A model generated the notes under the pieces. It was not told the origin of the DNA, made no database searches, and saw only the letters and a list, made by a program, of their open reading frames with translations. From contig NZ_CALSBP010000002.1 in NCBI RefSeq assembly GCF_943373825.1, forward strand, positions 3,213,501-3,277,500: a stretch of DNA of 64,000 bases, read 5' to 3'. Origin of the DNA: Aquimarina spinulae (GTDB taxonomy: Bacteria > Bacteroidota > Bacteroidia > Flavobacteriales > Flavobacteriaceae). Shown one piece after another: positions 1-9,272 of this stretch (the first letter of the stretch is position 1; every line of letters starts with the position of its first letter). The translations under genes and the position numbers were made by a program.

Positions 1-811
1 TAATGAATCTACATCTCTGGAATTACGAAATACTTCTTGGGTAGACCTGCTTGTACTTAAAGAAAGTAAAGAAGTCAATATATCTCTTTTTGAAAATGAT
101 TATAAAGGAGTTGACTATGAAATTTATAGTACAGAAGGAGAAAAAGAAATAATTCATTGCCAGGGAGAAGTTGCCATGGGAGCAAATCAAACTTCAACAA
201 AGATTGACATAGTACAACTTAAAACTCATTTTGCAACAGAACCATTGGATGCAGAAAAACTTTATCACATTTTAAAGCAAATGGATATGAGTTATGGTCC
301 TTCTTTTAAAGGAATAAAAAACTTTTATAAAGGAGAAGATCAGATCCTTGCTCTATTAAGGTTACCAGAAACTATAGTAGACGATTATGAAAACTATACT
401 CTTCATCCGAGTATGCTAGAGAGTTCGTTGCAATTGGCAATCGGTTTATTAACCGATCTGGATCCGAAATTAAAGCAACCCATATTACCTGTTGAAATAG
501 GATCTATGAAGTTATTTTCTCCTTGCCAAAAAGAATTATATGCCTGGGTGCGATACTCAAAAGGAAGTAAACCAGAAGATGATATAGTGAATATAGATAT
601 TGACCTCACGGATGTATCAGGAGAGATATGTATTAAAATAAAGTCTTTGTCATTCGATAACTCCTTACATAAGCAGTCTAGTAAAAATTCACATAAGGAT
701 TTTGAAATATTAATAAATGCCATACAGAATTATGATTTAAACCAAACAGAATATACTGATACAGAAGATCACACTGTAAGTTTTGATAAATTATTAAAGG
801 ATGTATACTAA
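1..811 (+). CDS. Trans-AT PKS, C-terminal end only (degenerate dehydratase domain); 5' end outside window
   Basis: The reading frame is open from base 2 to the TAA at 809-811, so the gene starts left of the window; the ATG at 176 is internal. The visible part is the second half of a polyketide dehydratase hot-dog domain. It aligns well with the dehydratases further right, including the ICxxxGE-like stretch before residue 60 and the HPSMLESSLQ block. In active dehydratases this block reads HPxxxDxxxQ; here the catalytic Asp is Glu, so dehydration is doubtful. The partner His would lie upstream, outside the window. After the domain come about 45 polar residues ending in FDKLLKDVY, possibly a docking tail. 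The aminotransferase gene begins 15 nt later, so this protein probably hands a beta-keto or unreduced chain to it. The product is certain as PKS; domain activity is inferred. Confidence 0.85.
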   Translation, partial: NESTSLELRNTSWVDLLVLKESKEVNISLFENDYKGVDYEIYSTEGEKEIIHCQGEVAMGANQTSTKIDIVQLKTHFATEPLDAEKLYHILKQMDMSYGPSFKGIKNFYKGEDQILALLRLPETIVDDYENYTLHPSMLESSLQLAIGLLTDLDPKLKQPILPVEIGSMKLFSPCQKELYAWVRYSKGSKPEDDIVNIDIDLTDVSGEICIKIKSLSFDNSLHKQSSKNSHKDFEILINAIQNYDLNQTEYTDTEDHTVSFDKLLKDVY

Positions 812-826
812 AGGAAAGATAAGGTC

Positions 827-2596
827 ATGATAGCAATCGACGATATATTGGAAAAAATTGTTTCAAAGGAAATAGAGAAGAAAGAAGCTTTAAGATTCTT
901 TGAAGAATTACCCGAAAAAGAGAAAAGTTATTTGGTTTCTAAACTAAAAACGCATTTATCAAATAATGCTAACTCGGTTGAGAATAACTTTTCTGAAAAA
1001 AAAGATAATACACTTAAAGCAGTGACCGAGCTTCAGTTAAATGAAGAACATAAGGGATTCATTGATCAAATGGCTCAGAAACTGGAAAAAGTTGCATCAA
1101 AATCCAAAGAAAATGCATCTAAGTGCCAGGAGTATTTTGTAGATCAAAGAAGAACCGGAGGATTAAAAAAAGCGTTAAAACGCTTACAATTTCATCTAAC
1201 GTATAGCAAAGGTGATGGGGCATATCTTTATGATATTGATGGTAATAAATATATTGATATCGCTAGTGATAATGGAGTTAACTTATTTGGTCATCAACCA
1301 GACTTTATAAAAGAAGCTATCTCAAAGCGGTTGGATAAAGGGTATCCTTTGGTAGGGTATACAGAAGAGCTTTCTCAGGCAACCAAACTTTTTAGTGAAC
1401 TCACGGGCCATGAAAGAGTGCTCTTTACACAATCTGGTACAGAGGCAGTTATGTGGGCAGTAAGAATTGCTCGCGCAGCTACTCAAAAGAAAAAAATAGT
1501 AATTTTTGAAGGAGCGTATCATGGATTATCTGATACAGTACTTGCAGCCAAAGATCAGTTTGGTAATAGCATAGCAATGGGACTGGGAATGATCCAGGAA
1601 TTTGCCGATGAGCTTATTGTACTGGATTATGGAAATATGGATGACCTGAGTATCATTGAAGATAGAGCAGATGAGATTGCTGGGATTTTGGTAGAACCAG
1701 TACAATCTAGAAACCCGAATAATCAACCTGTTGAATTCTTGAAAGAAGTGCGTAAGCTAACACTCGAAAAGAATATCCTGTTGATTATGGATGAAATGAT
1801 CACCGGATTTAGGGCTTCTAGTAGTGGAGTACAGGGGCTTTGGAAGATTAAAGGAGACCTTGCTACCTATGGAAAAATCCCTGCAGGAGGAATGCCTTCG
1901 GGAATGATTGCCGGGCTTACCAAATACATGAATTATGTAGACGGAGGAACATTTGACTATGATGATGAATCGATGCCCAGTGTTAAAAAAGCACTTATGG
2001 CTGGAACACATACTCGAAACCCAATTAAACTCGCTGCAACACTAGCAATACTTACCGAAATTAAAAAAAGGTGTTCAACTTCAGAAAACAAGACCGATGA
2101 GTCAAATTCTTGCTTCTTACAGGAATTAAATGAAAAGACCAGACTCATGTGCGAAGAACTGAATTCTTTTTTTAAGACTAAAAATGTACCATTGATAATC
2201 GAGTATTTCAGTTCATTATTCAGATTTAAATTTCTGGATGATCCCAATGGAGTGGTAAAAGAGTTAGTTTTTGTTTTGATGAGAATAAATGGAGTTGAAA
2301 CCAGCCCTTCAGGCAACTGCTTTTTAACATTGGCACACTCTGATAAGGATATTAAATCTATTATAAGAGTTGTAAAGAAAAGCATTGATACGCTATTGAA
2401 GCAAAACTTCTTTTATATATCTGATAGTATTGAAGAAGATGAAATTAAAGAAGATATCCGGTCGACAAGATCTACCATTCCTGATATGAGAAACGATCCC
2501 GAGGAAGGGACCAAAAAGAATGATCAAATGGAAAAATTAAGAAAATTAATTATATCCGATTTGAATAATTTTCAAGAAAAAGGAGTAACAATATGA
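827..2596 (+). CDS. PLP-dependent class III aminotransferase acting on an ACP-bound polyketide (AMT)
   Basis: A 589-aa protein of the glutamate-1-semialdehyde aminotransferase fold, closest in style to the AMT domains inside mycosubtilin MycA and microcystin McyE synthases, which turn a beta-keto thioester into a beta-amine. Visible marks are VNLFGH near residue 150, TQSGTEAV for the cofactor phosphate, DEMITGF with Asp322 for the pyridine nitrogen, and YGKIPAGG with the predicted Schiff-base Lys350. Residues 1-45 are charged and helical (ILEKIVSKEIEKKEALRFF) and resemble the small docking segments on the other PKS proteins here. The last 50 residues are a polar tail. Here the AMT is a free protein rather than fused to a PKS. 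Its stop overlaps the next start (ATGA at 2593-2596), so it is probably co-translated with the terminal PKS carrying its ACP. The beta-keto substrate is an inference from position. Confidence 0.88.
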   Translation: MIAIDDILEKIVSKEIEKKEALRFFEELPEKEKSYLVSKLKTHLSNNANSVENNFSEKKDNTLKAVTELQLNEEHKGFIDQMAQKLEKVASKSKENASKCQEYFVDQRRTGGLKKALKRLQFHLTYSKGDGAYLYDIDGNKYIDIASDNGVNLFGHQPDFIKEAISKRLDKGYPLVGYTEELSQATKLFSELTGHERVLFTQSGTEAVMWAVRIARAATQKKKIVIFEGAYHGLSDTVLAAKDQFGNSIAMGLGMIQEFADELIVLDYGNMDDLSIIEDRADEIAGILVEPVQSRNPNNQPVEFLKEVRKLTLEKNILLIMDEMITGFRASSSGVQGLWKIKGDLATYGKIPAGGMPSGMIAGLTKYMNYVDGGTFDYDDESMPSVKKALMAGTHTRNPIKLAATLAILTEIKKRCSTSENKTDESNSCFLQELNEKTRLMCEELNSFFKTKNVPLIIEYFSSLFRFKFLDDPNGVVKELVFVLMRINGVETSPSGNCFLTLAHSDKDIKSIIRVVKKSIDTLLKQNFFYISDSIEEDEIKEDIRSTRSTIPDMRNDPEEGTKKNDQMEKLRKLIISDLNNFQEKGVTI

Positions 2597-5500
2597 CAGT
2601 AGCAACAACTCAAAATGTTTTACAAGAGATCATAACGATCTTTGAAACCACATTACGACTCCCTGCAGGGAAATTGGATCCTAATGCTAATTTCGAGGAT
2701 TTTGGTATTGACTCCATTATTTCTATGGAATTGATCAATAAAATATCCCGTAAGCTTAACATTACACTATCCCCTTCAAAATTTGTAAATGTAAATACAA
2801 CTAAAGAACTTGCTGATTTACTTGAAGAGGAAATAATCAGTGTCAAAACAGATAATATAGACAATGTACCTGAGACAAATAATTCATCAGAAATACAGAT
2901 AAAATCAGCAGCCAAAAATCCGGCAATCGAAAAAAATATCAACTCAAATTCTACAAGAGATCGAACATCTCGAGGTAGAAGATCTGTTAAAGAATCTTAT
3001 CATAAATTATTACATTTTATAGATCAAAAATATAAGATAGATCTGTCACACCGTTCGTTTAGATCGATTGATGAAATAGTTGATGTTTTGTTATCTCATC
3101 ATAGTGATGATTTGATGCAGTATTACAACAATTTTGATCAAAGTAATGAGAACGATTTCAATGGAAAGGAAAAACAGATGCCTATTGCAAATGTGACAGC
3201 TAAACCATCATCCCAAAACTGCGATATAGCTATTGTTGGTCTTAGTTGTAATTTTCCCGATGCACCTAATATTCAGACATTTTGGGAAAACCTGGTTGAT
3301 GGTAAAAATAGCATCAACGAAATTTCGAAATCAAGATGGAATTGGGAAGATTATTATCAAGAATCAGTCTCCTCAGGAAAGACTATCTCTAAATGGGGGG
3401 CAATGATCAATGACATTGATTGTTTTGATCCTAAATTTTTTGACCTTGACCCAGAAGAAGCAATACTGATGGATCCTCAGGAGAGGTTACTGATACAAGA
3501 AGTCTATAAAGCATTTCAAGATGCAGGAGTAGCACCTAAAAAATTAGCCGGGTCCGATACAGCTATATATGTTGCTTATGAGTATTCAGAATATGAAAAT
3601 TATCTAAGAAAAAACATAGATAAAATACCAGTAGGTAAATACGGACCTGTTTTCAGCTCTTCAAGCCCTACATATTATCTAGCAAACAGACTTTCGTTTT
3701 TATTTGATTTTTATGGACCTAGTGAGTCTATAAATGTTAACTGTGCAGGATCTGCAGTAGCAATTAATAGAGCCTATTACTCATTACTAAATAATGAATG
3801 TAGTACTGCAGTTGTAGGAGGTGTATCTTTAAATTTATTTGAAGATGATTACATCTCATTATCACAATATGGTATGTTATCACCTACAGGAACATGTGGA
3901 GTCTTTGATGATGAAGCTAATGGTTTTACCAGAGGAGAAGGAGTAGCAGCCGTTGTTCTAAAAAGATTGGATGACGCCAAAAAAGATAATAACAGAATTT
4001 ATGGTGTTATCAAAACCAGTCATCAGAATAATAGAGGTAATGCCAGGTTTTTGTCGGAAGTAAAACATGAAGCGATTACCAATGTTATAACTAATTGCTA
4101 TCAAAAGGCTTCAATAACTCCAGAATCAATAAACTACATCGAAGTTGATGGGTATGCGACAAAATGGGGAGATTCTTTTGAATATGAGGGAATTAAAAAT
4201 GTATTTAGAGAACATAAGTCAAAAGAAAAAGAATGCGCTTTAGGTAGTGTAAAAGGAAATATAGGAAATCTGGAGGCTGTTAGTGGATTGGCTAGTTTTA
4301 TTAAACTGGCACTTTCACTATATCACAAAAAGTTTCCGATGACCATATCAGGAAAAAAGATAAACACCTTTCTAGATATTGATAACCCCTCTCATCCTTT
4401 ATACATAGCTAATAAAGAGCTACCTTTTGATATATTACGTGAGCATAATGATACTCCAATTAGGGCAGGGCTTAATTCTTTTGCAGATAGTGGAGTTAAT
4501 TTGCATATTGTTTTAGAGGAATATCCTATTAAAGCGCCGGTATCCAAAATAGAAACTACAACGGCATCTCAGTTATTTGTTCTTTCTGCAAAAGATGATG
4601 AACGTTTGGATGAGTACGTTGATAACTATATTGATTATTTATCTAATAGTAAGATTGATTCATCTTTCGAAGATTTGATTTATACGCTACAGGTAGGTCG
4701 TGATGCCATGAATGAAAGATTGTCTATAGTTGTCTCCTCTCACACAGATTTACTCGAAAAATTGATCATGATCAAAAATTCTGGTAAGGAAGCATTATTG
4801 GAAAAGAAAGGAATCTTTTACGGAAATATTAATCGCAATAAAGAAAACGGGATTATCAAAATCTTAACAAAAGATATGATAAGTACTATGGTTGAGCAAA
4901 GTCTAGAGGCTGCAAAGTGGGAGCAGCTTGCACAACTTTGGACCAGCGGTCTTCATATCGATTGGACCATGGTTTGGAAAAACAAAAAAGTACACCCAGT
5001 ATCTTTACCAGATTATCCTTTTGCAAAAGAAAGGTATTGGGTTGACATAGATGATATAGAAAAATCAGGTTCTAAAGAAAAACAGCCAGTATCAAAAAGT
5101 ATAAAAAACAATGAGATTCAGGTAATTAACGAAAATCCTGTACAGGCAGAGTGGTTCTTTTTCAGGTCTGATAACGGTGTGGAAAGTAATCTTATGAAAC
5201 CCACCGAAAAAATAGAGCTTTTCCTGAAACATGAAATAGCCTTGCAAATAAAAAAACCAATAGAAAAAATATCTGAAGATAAGAACTTCCTAGACTTAGG
5301 AATGAACTCTATTGGGCTAATAACCATGATTGCACAAATCAATGATTTATTAGAAATTAATATATCACCCGCTATTCTATTTAATAATTCAGAAATCAAA
5401 ACCCTTACTCAGTATGTAGTAGAGAACCACTTGGAAAAAGTTGAAAAGATACAAGCCACAAATGATAGGGAGTATAGAGATAAAAGTATAAATGAAAAAG

Positions 5501-6390
5501 AATCAAAATCTAACGGGGTAGCACCTAGTCTTATACGTAAAACATTGGTACCTATGCAAGTAAAAGGTAAGAAACGACCTGTTTTTGCAGTTCCGGGTGC
5601 GGATGGAAATATAATAACCTTACAACACCTTATTTCAGCATTAGGAATAAAACAACCATTTTATGGCTTAGAACCGATAGGGATTACAAAAGAAAATACT
5701 ACTCTTGATAGTATAGAAGCTATAGCTAAAGCCAATATAGAAGCAATTAAAGAAGTACAGCCTACTGGTCCATACCGTTTACTGGGCTTTTCTAATGGTG
5801 GTACAATTGCCTACGAAATGGCTAGGGTTTTACTGGATCAAAAAGAAACGGTAGAAGCTTTAATACTTGTAGATTGTATGTCTCCTACAATAGAAAGTGG
5901 TCATATGATTGATGATTTAGTAGAAGGGATTAAATCTATTTTCATTAACGCATCTGGCCAGAATGTGATCTTGGATGCAGAGCAATTAAAGCAGATTCCT
6001 GAAAACGAAATTGTTGATTATATATATGACAACGTTAAGAATCTAGGGTTTAATTTTCCGAAAGAACAATTGGCGACAAGTATCTACACCACAATCGCGA
6101 ATGATAAATATTGTCGTGCTTATACGCCTTTAAAATTACCAGAAGAAATAGAAATATTGCTTTTTAAAGCCACAGAAAGTTATATGGATGCATATCAAAA
6201 TGCTCCCGAAGATTACGGTTGGAATGCATTAGTACATAAGCCAATCCTTATCAACCCTATTGAAGCTAATCACTTTTCAATTATCGATAAGAATAATAGC
6301 AAAAAGATTGCTAGAAAAATAAATGCTTTTTTCAATAAGACTACATCAAAAAAATCTACCGTAAAACAGAAAGTACTTCAAAAACACTAA
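2593..6390 (+). CDS. Terminal PKS: ACP - KS0 - ACP - thioesterase
   Basis: A 1265-aa chain-terminating protein. Residues 5-85 form an ACP with phosphopantetheine Ser41 in FGIDSI. Residues 210-640 form a ketosynthase with Cys384 (VNCAGS), but both catalytic His are lost: HGTGT reads DGYAT (Asp519) and NIGH reads NIGN (Asn559). It can probably transfer a chain but not elongate it. An adaptor ending in PFAKERYW follows. A second ACP has Ser906 in GMNSIG, with Asn in place of the usual Asp. Residues about 985-1245 are a type I thioesterase with nucleophile Ser1067 in GFSNGG and a C-terminal NHFSI His. The start ATG overlaps the aminotransferase stop. The likely order is amination on ACP1, passage through KS0 to ACP2, then release by hydrolysis or cyclisation. 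Residues about 131-178 look like a partial extra ACP. Domain calls are firm; the reaction order is inferred. Confidence 0.92.
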   Translation: MTVATTQNVLQEIITIFETTLRLPAGKLDPNANFEDFGIDSIISMELINKISRKLNITLSPSKFVNVNTTKELADLLEEEIISVKTDNIDNVPETNNSSEIQIKSAAKNPAIEKNINSNSTRDRTSRGRRSVKESYHKLLHFIDQKYKIDLSHRSFRSIDEIVDVLLSHHSDDLMQYYNNFDQSNENDFNGKEKQMPIANVTAKPSSQNCDIAIVGLSCNFPDAPNIQTFWENLVDGKNSINEISKSRWNWEDYYQESVSSGKTISKWGAMINDIDCFDPKFFDLDPEEAILMDPQERLLIQEVYKAFQDAGVAPKKLAGSDTAIYVAYEYSEYENYLRKNIDKIPVGKYGPVFSSSSPTYYLANRLSFLFDFYGPSESINVNCAGSAVAINRAYYSLLNNECSTAVVGGVSLNLFEDDYISLSQYGMLSPTGTCGVFDDEANGFTRGEGVAAVVLKRLDDAKKDNNRIYGVIKTSHQNNRGNARFLSEVKHEAITNVITNCYQKASITPESINYIEVDGYATKWGDSFEYEGIKNVFREHKSKEKECALGSVKGNIGNLEAVSGLASFIKLALSLYHKKFPMTISGKKINTFLDIDNPSHPLYIANKELPFDILREHNDTPIRAGLNSFADSGVNLHIVLEEYPIKAPVSKIETTTASQLFVLSAKDDERLDEYVDNYIDYLSNSKIDSSFEDLIYTLQVGRDAMNERLSIVVSSHTDLLEKLIMIKNSGKEALLEKKGIFYGNINRNKENGIIKILTKDMISTMVEQSLEAAKWEQLAQLWTSGLHIDWTMVWKNKKVHPVSLPDYPFAKERYWVDIDDIEKSGSKEKQPVSKSIKNNEIQVINENPVQAEWFFFRSDNGVESNLMKPTEKIELFLKHEIALQIKKPIEKISEDKNFLDLGMNSIGLITMIAQINDLLEINISPAILFNNSEIKTLTQYVVENHLEKVEKIQATNDREYRDKSINEKESKSNGVAPSLIRKTLVPMQVKGKKRPVFAVPGADGNIITLQHLISALGIKQPFYGLEPIGITKENTTLDSIEAIAKANIEAIKEVQPTGPYRLLGFSNGGTIAYEMARVLLDQKETVEALILVDCMSPTIESGHMIDDLVEGIKSIFINASGQNVILDAEQLKQIPENEIVDYIYDNVKNLGFNFPKEQLATSIYTTIANDKYCRAYTPLKLPEEIEILLFKATESYMDAYQNAPEDYGWNALVHKPILINPIEANHFSIIDKNNSKKIARKINAFFNKTTSKKSTVKQKVLQKH
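3220..4540 (+). other. Non-elongating ketosynthase (KS0) domain lacking both catalytic His
   Basis: Within the terminal PKS. The active-site Cys is kept (codon 3742-3744), but the two His that promote malonyl decarboxylation are Asp (codon 4147-4149) and Asn (codon 4267-4269). Typical trans-AT KS0 domains lose the first His; here both are gone, and the GTGT and surrounding loops have drifted too. The domain is probably a transacylation relay between the ACPs that flank it. Confidence 0.85.
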
Positions 6391-6483
6391 TAAATCAAAA
6401 ACAGATAGTGTACGATTAACAGCCTATACCAGTAGAAATTAAGCTCTATTGGATTACTGTTTAAACATGTAATAAACCTTATT

Positions 6484-9066
6484 ATGAGCAAGAACCCAAA
6501 ATCCAAAACAAATTTTTTCGAAAATGTTACGCAAATGGTTCGGAAAAAAAGACTGATTATCTGGTTAGCTTTTGTAGCTATTACAATATTTACATTTTTG
6601 GGAATACCAAAGACCAAATTTGACATGACTATTGAAGGGTGGTTTCCAGAAAATGATGAGGTTTTGGTAGCCATGGATAAGTTTAAAGCAGAATTTGGAA
6701 GCAATGAAGGAGTATACATAGCGTATAAGCCTTTAGATGGAGATGTTTTTTCTACTAAATCTTTAGAGGTAGTAAAGAAAATTCGTGAGGATATTCTCAA
6801 TACAAAATATAATGACGATTCAACAGCACTAAAACATATTGTTAAAGTCAATACACTCGTTAATGCTTCTCTTTTAACGGCAGAAGGAGATGTATTGGTT
6901 TCTAGAAAATTGGTAGGGGATAATGTTCCGACCAAACAGGAAGATATCGAAGAGATTCGTAAGCTAGCGCAATCTCAAAAGTCTTTTCCATTACTTTTCT
7001 TTTCAAAAGATATGAAATATGGAGGAATACTTATCGAAACCGATTTTGGGACTGAGTTACTAGAAGAGGAATTACCTATTGTTACAGATGAAGAACTTGT
7101 TGAAGACGCCCTGGAAATGGATGAAATGGTCGTTGCCGATATGAGTGAAATTAAAAAAAGTGAAGAAAGAATCCGTTTCAAACGTGCAGACTTAAGTGAA
7201 CTGGTTCCCTTAATGGAGGAAATCAATACTATTTTAGATAAACCGGAGTATAAAAGTCATCTGGAATATTATGCAGTGGGAAACGCTCCTCTGGCCTATG
7301 AGCAGCAAGCTATAGCTATTAAAGAAGCAGGCCCGATTTATTTAGGACTTTTATTGATAATATCTATCCTGTTATGGTTTTTTATCCGTTCATTTAGTGC
7401 GGTGGCCTGGTCGCTTTTAATAGTTATAATAAGTGCTGTCTGGACTGTTGGTTTGGCAGGTTGGTTAGGGGTAGAAGTAACAGTTTTTCTAATGCTAACG
7501 ATCATGTTGATCCTAACCGTTGGAGTATGTGATGCTGCACATATATTTTCGGGCTACGTATATTTCCGAAATCAGGGAAATGATCGAAAAACAGCAATAC
7601 AAAAAGTATTTGCATCAACTAATAAAGCAATTGTATTGACTGCATTTACTAATATAATAGGTATGTTGGCCTGTTTTCTGATTCCAATTCCCCGTATTCA
7701 GGTTTTTGGTATTATGTCTGCGGCAGGTGTAGCTTTTGCCTGTATCCTTACCATCTTCTTTTTGCCCCTATTATTAGATGTATGGGCTCCTGGAAGGGAA
7801 AATACGCAACGAAAAAAGAAATTTAGACTATCGACAGGTAAGTATCTACCTAATTTTTCCAGGTTTTTACAAAAAAGATTAAATAGTGTACCATCGATAG
7901 TGCAAAAGAATCCCATTAGTATTATTGTGTTATTTCTACTAGTGTTAGGAATAAATATTTATGGTGTAACTGTACTTAAAATAGATACTAATATTGCTAA
8001 TCAATTTGTCGAAGGTAGTCCTTATAGGGAATCTGCAGATATTATCGACGAGAAAATGATGGGAAGTCTAAATATGGAAATTTATCTGGACTTATCTAAA
8101 GCAAACGCATTTGAAAATCCATTTGTCCTGAATACAATTGATAAACTGCAACGCAAGTTAGAAACCAAATACAATGATGTAGTTGTTAGGACATCATCTT
8201 TGGTAGAAGTTGTAAAAAAGGCTAATAAAACATTGAATGAAGAAAAAGAAGAGATGTATACCATTCCTGACAATCAAAACGCTTTATCCCAAACCCTTTT
8301 TCTTTTTAACCTGGCAAACCCAGAAGATCGTAGAAAACAAGTTTCTGATAATTATAGTAAATCTCATATTTCTGTGCAATTATACAACGTTGGTTCTCTT
8401 AAATATTTAAAAGTATACGAGGGCATGCAAAAGGATATTGATGAAGCAGTAACCATGCTCAAACAACAATATCCCGATACAAAAGTATCTATAACAGGCG
8501 CACTTCCTATGAATATGAGATTTGTACAGGTTATTGCCAGCAATGGATTGCAGGACATTATTATGGTTTTGATTGCGGTAACCATAGTTTTGATTTTTGT
8601 TTTTGGATCTATACAGGGAGGCTTGATAGCAATTATTCCAAACCTTATCCCATCAATGTTAACTTTAGGATTGCTGGGATTAACAGGACGTTCTGTAGAT
8701 ATAGATATCCTGTTGTTACTTCCTGTAGTAGTTGGTATTTCTGTAGATGACACCGTTCATTTTATCAGTCATTATCGTGATAAGCTAATGATAGAAGGAG
8801 ATGTTAAAAAAGCTTTGTATCATACTATAAAAGAAGTTGGTCAAGCAGTTACTTTTACAAGTTTAATTTTAGGATTAGGCTTTGGGATACTATCTTTTTC
8901 GGCGATGGAGGGAACTGCAAATGTTGGAAAATTTGGTTCAATCGCGATTTTTTCAGCTTTGATGTGCGATCTTTTCCTATTACCTGCTTTGATCTTGGTT
9001 TTCAAACCAAAATTTCAAAAGAAAGGAAAGCCAAAATTTCAGAGAAAAATGGTAGTACAAAAATAA
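6484..9066 (+). CDS. RND superfamily (MMPL/HpnN-like, COG1033 type) exporter
   Basis: An 860-aa inner-membrane protein with duplicated RND topology. There is one helix at about 24-41, a periplasmic loop of about 240 residues, five helices at about 285-440, then the same pattern again (helix near 478-498, loop, helices from about 685 to 845). The acidic residues expected in the proton path are visible: Asp350 in GVCDAAHIF and Asp755/Asp756 in GISVDDTVHF, the latter a strong family mark. It lacks the long docking loops of AcrB-type tripartite pumps and has no adjacent adaptor or TolC gene. It belongs with exporters that extract lipids or hydrophobic molecules. The LolA-like gene follows 206 nt downstream, a pairing seen in other Gram-negative loci. 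It probably exports the polyketide or a lipid conjugate; the substrate is inferred from location. Confidence 0.88.
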   Translation: MSKNPKSKTNFFENVTQMVRKKRLIIWLAFVAITIFTFLGIPKTKFDMTIEGWFPENDEVLVAMDKFKAEFGSNEGVYIAYKPLDGDVFSTKSLEVVKKIREDILNTKYNDDSTALKHIVKVNTLVNASLLTAEGDVLVSRKLVGDNVPTKQEDIEEIRKLAQSQKSFPLLFFSKDMKYGGILIETDFGTELLEEELPIVTDEELVEDALEMDEMVVADMSEIKKSEERIRFKRADLSELVPLMEEINTILDKPEYKSHLEYYAVGNAPLAYEQQAIAIKEAGPIYLGLLLIISILLWFFIRSFSAVAWSLLIVIISAVWTVGLAGWLGVEVTVFLMLTIMLILTVGVCDAAHIFSGYVYFRNQGNDRKTAIQKVFASTNKAIVLTAFTNIIGMLACFLIPIPRIQVFGIMSAAGVAFACILTIFFLPLLLDVWAPGRENTQRKKKFRLSTGKYLPNFSRFLQKRLNSVPSIVQKNPISIIVLFLLVLGINIYGVTVLKIDTNIANQFVEGSPYRESADIIDEKMMGSLNMEIYLDLSKANAFENPFVLNTIDKLQRKLETKYNDVVVRTSSLVEVVKKANKTLNEEKEEMYTIPDNQNALSQTLFLFNLANPEDRRKQVSDNYSKSHISVQLYNVGSLKYLKVYEGMQKDIDEAVTMLKQQYPDTKVSITGALPMNMRFVQVIASNGLQDIIMVLIAVTIVLIFVFGSIQGGLIAIIPNLIPSMLTLGLLGLTGRSVDIDILLLLPVVVGISVDDTVHFISHYRDKLMIEGDVKKALYHTIKEVGQAVTFTSLILGLGFGILSFSAMEGTANVGKFGSIAIFSALMCDLFLLPALILVFKPKFQKKGKPKFQRKMVVQK

Positions 9067-9221
9067 TTCTAAGCAAAGTTATAAAAGGTAAAACATCCTC
9101 CTCTAATACTTTCGGCAACTATATCGATTTTCCTTTTTCTTATGGTTTTTGCTTAAAGAGGCAAGTGATCAACCACGTCTCACTCGTATAGTTGTGGTTT
9201 AATTATCAGGAACAAAGGTTG

Positions 9222-9250
9222 TTTGACCATATAAATTAGTATTAAATTTT
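9222..9250 (+). promoter_or_regulatory. Possible Bacteroidota-type promoter upstream of the LolA-like gene
   Basis: TTTG at 9222-9225 and TAAATTTT at 9243-9250 are 17 nt apart and approximate the Bacteroidota sigma-ABfr pattern TTTG-N17-23-TAnnTTTG. Transcription would start close to the ATG at 9273. The match to the -7 element is imperfect and the region is AT-rich, so chance is a real alternative. Confidence 0.28.
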
Positions 9251-9272
9251 TTTCAACTTAAATAAATAAATA

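Noticed and set aside
6387..6935. Minus-strand open frame of 182 codons
   Set aside because: It covers the exporter N-terminus and the gap before it. The plus-strand protein has clear family motifs, and the minus frame has none.
8964..9191. Plus-strand open frame of 75 codons overlapping the exporter end
   Set aside because: More than a third overlaps the exporter in another frame, and the rest is low-complexity translation of the intergenic region with no recognisable motif.
9171..9199. Inverted repeat AACCAC / GTGGTT with a 17-nt loop after the exporter gene
   Set aside because: A six-pair stem with a long loop and no T-run is too weak to call a terminator.
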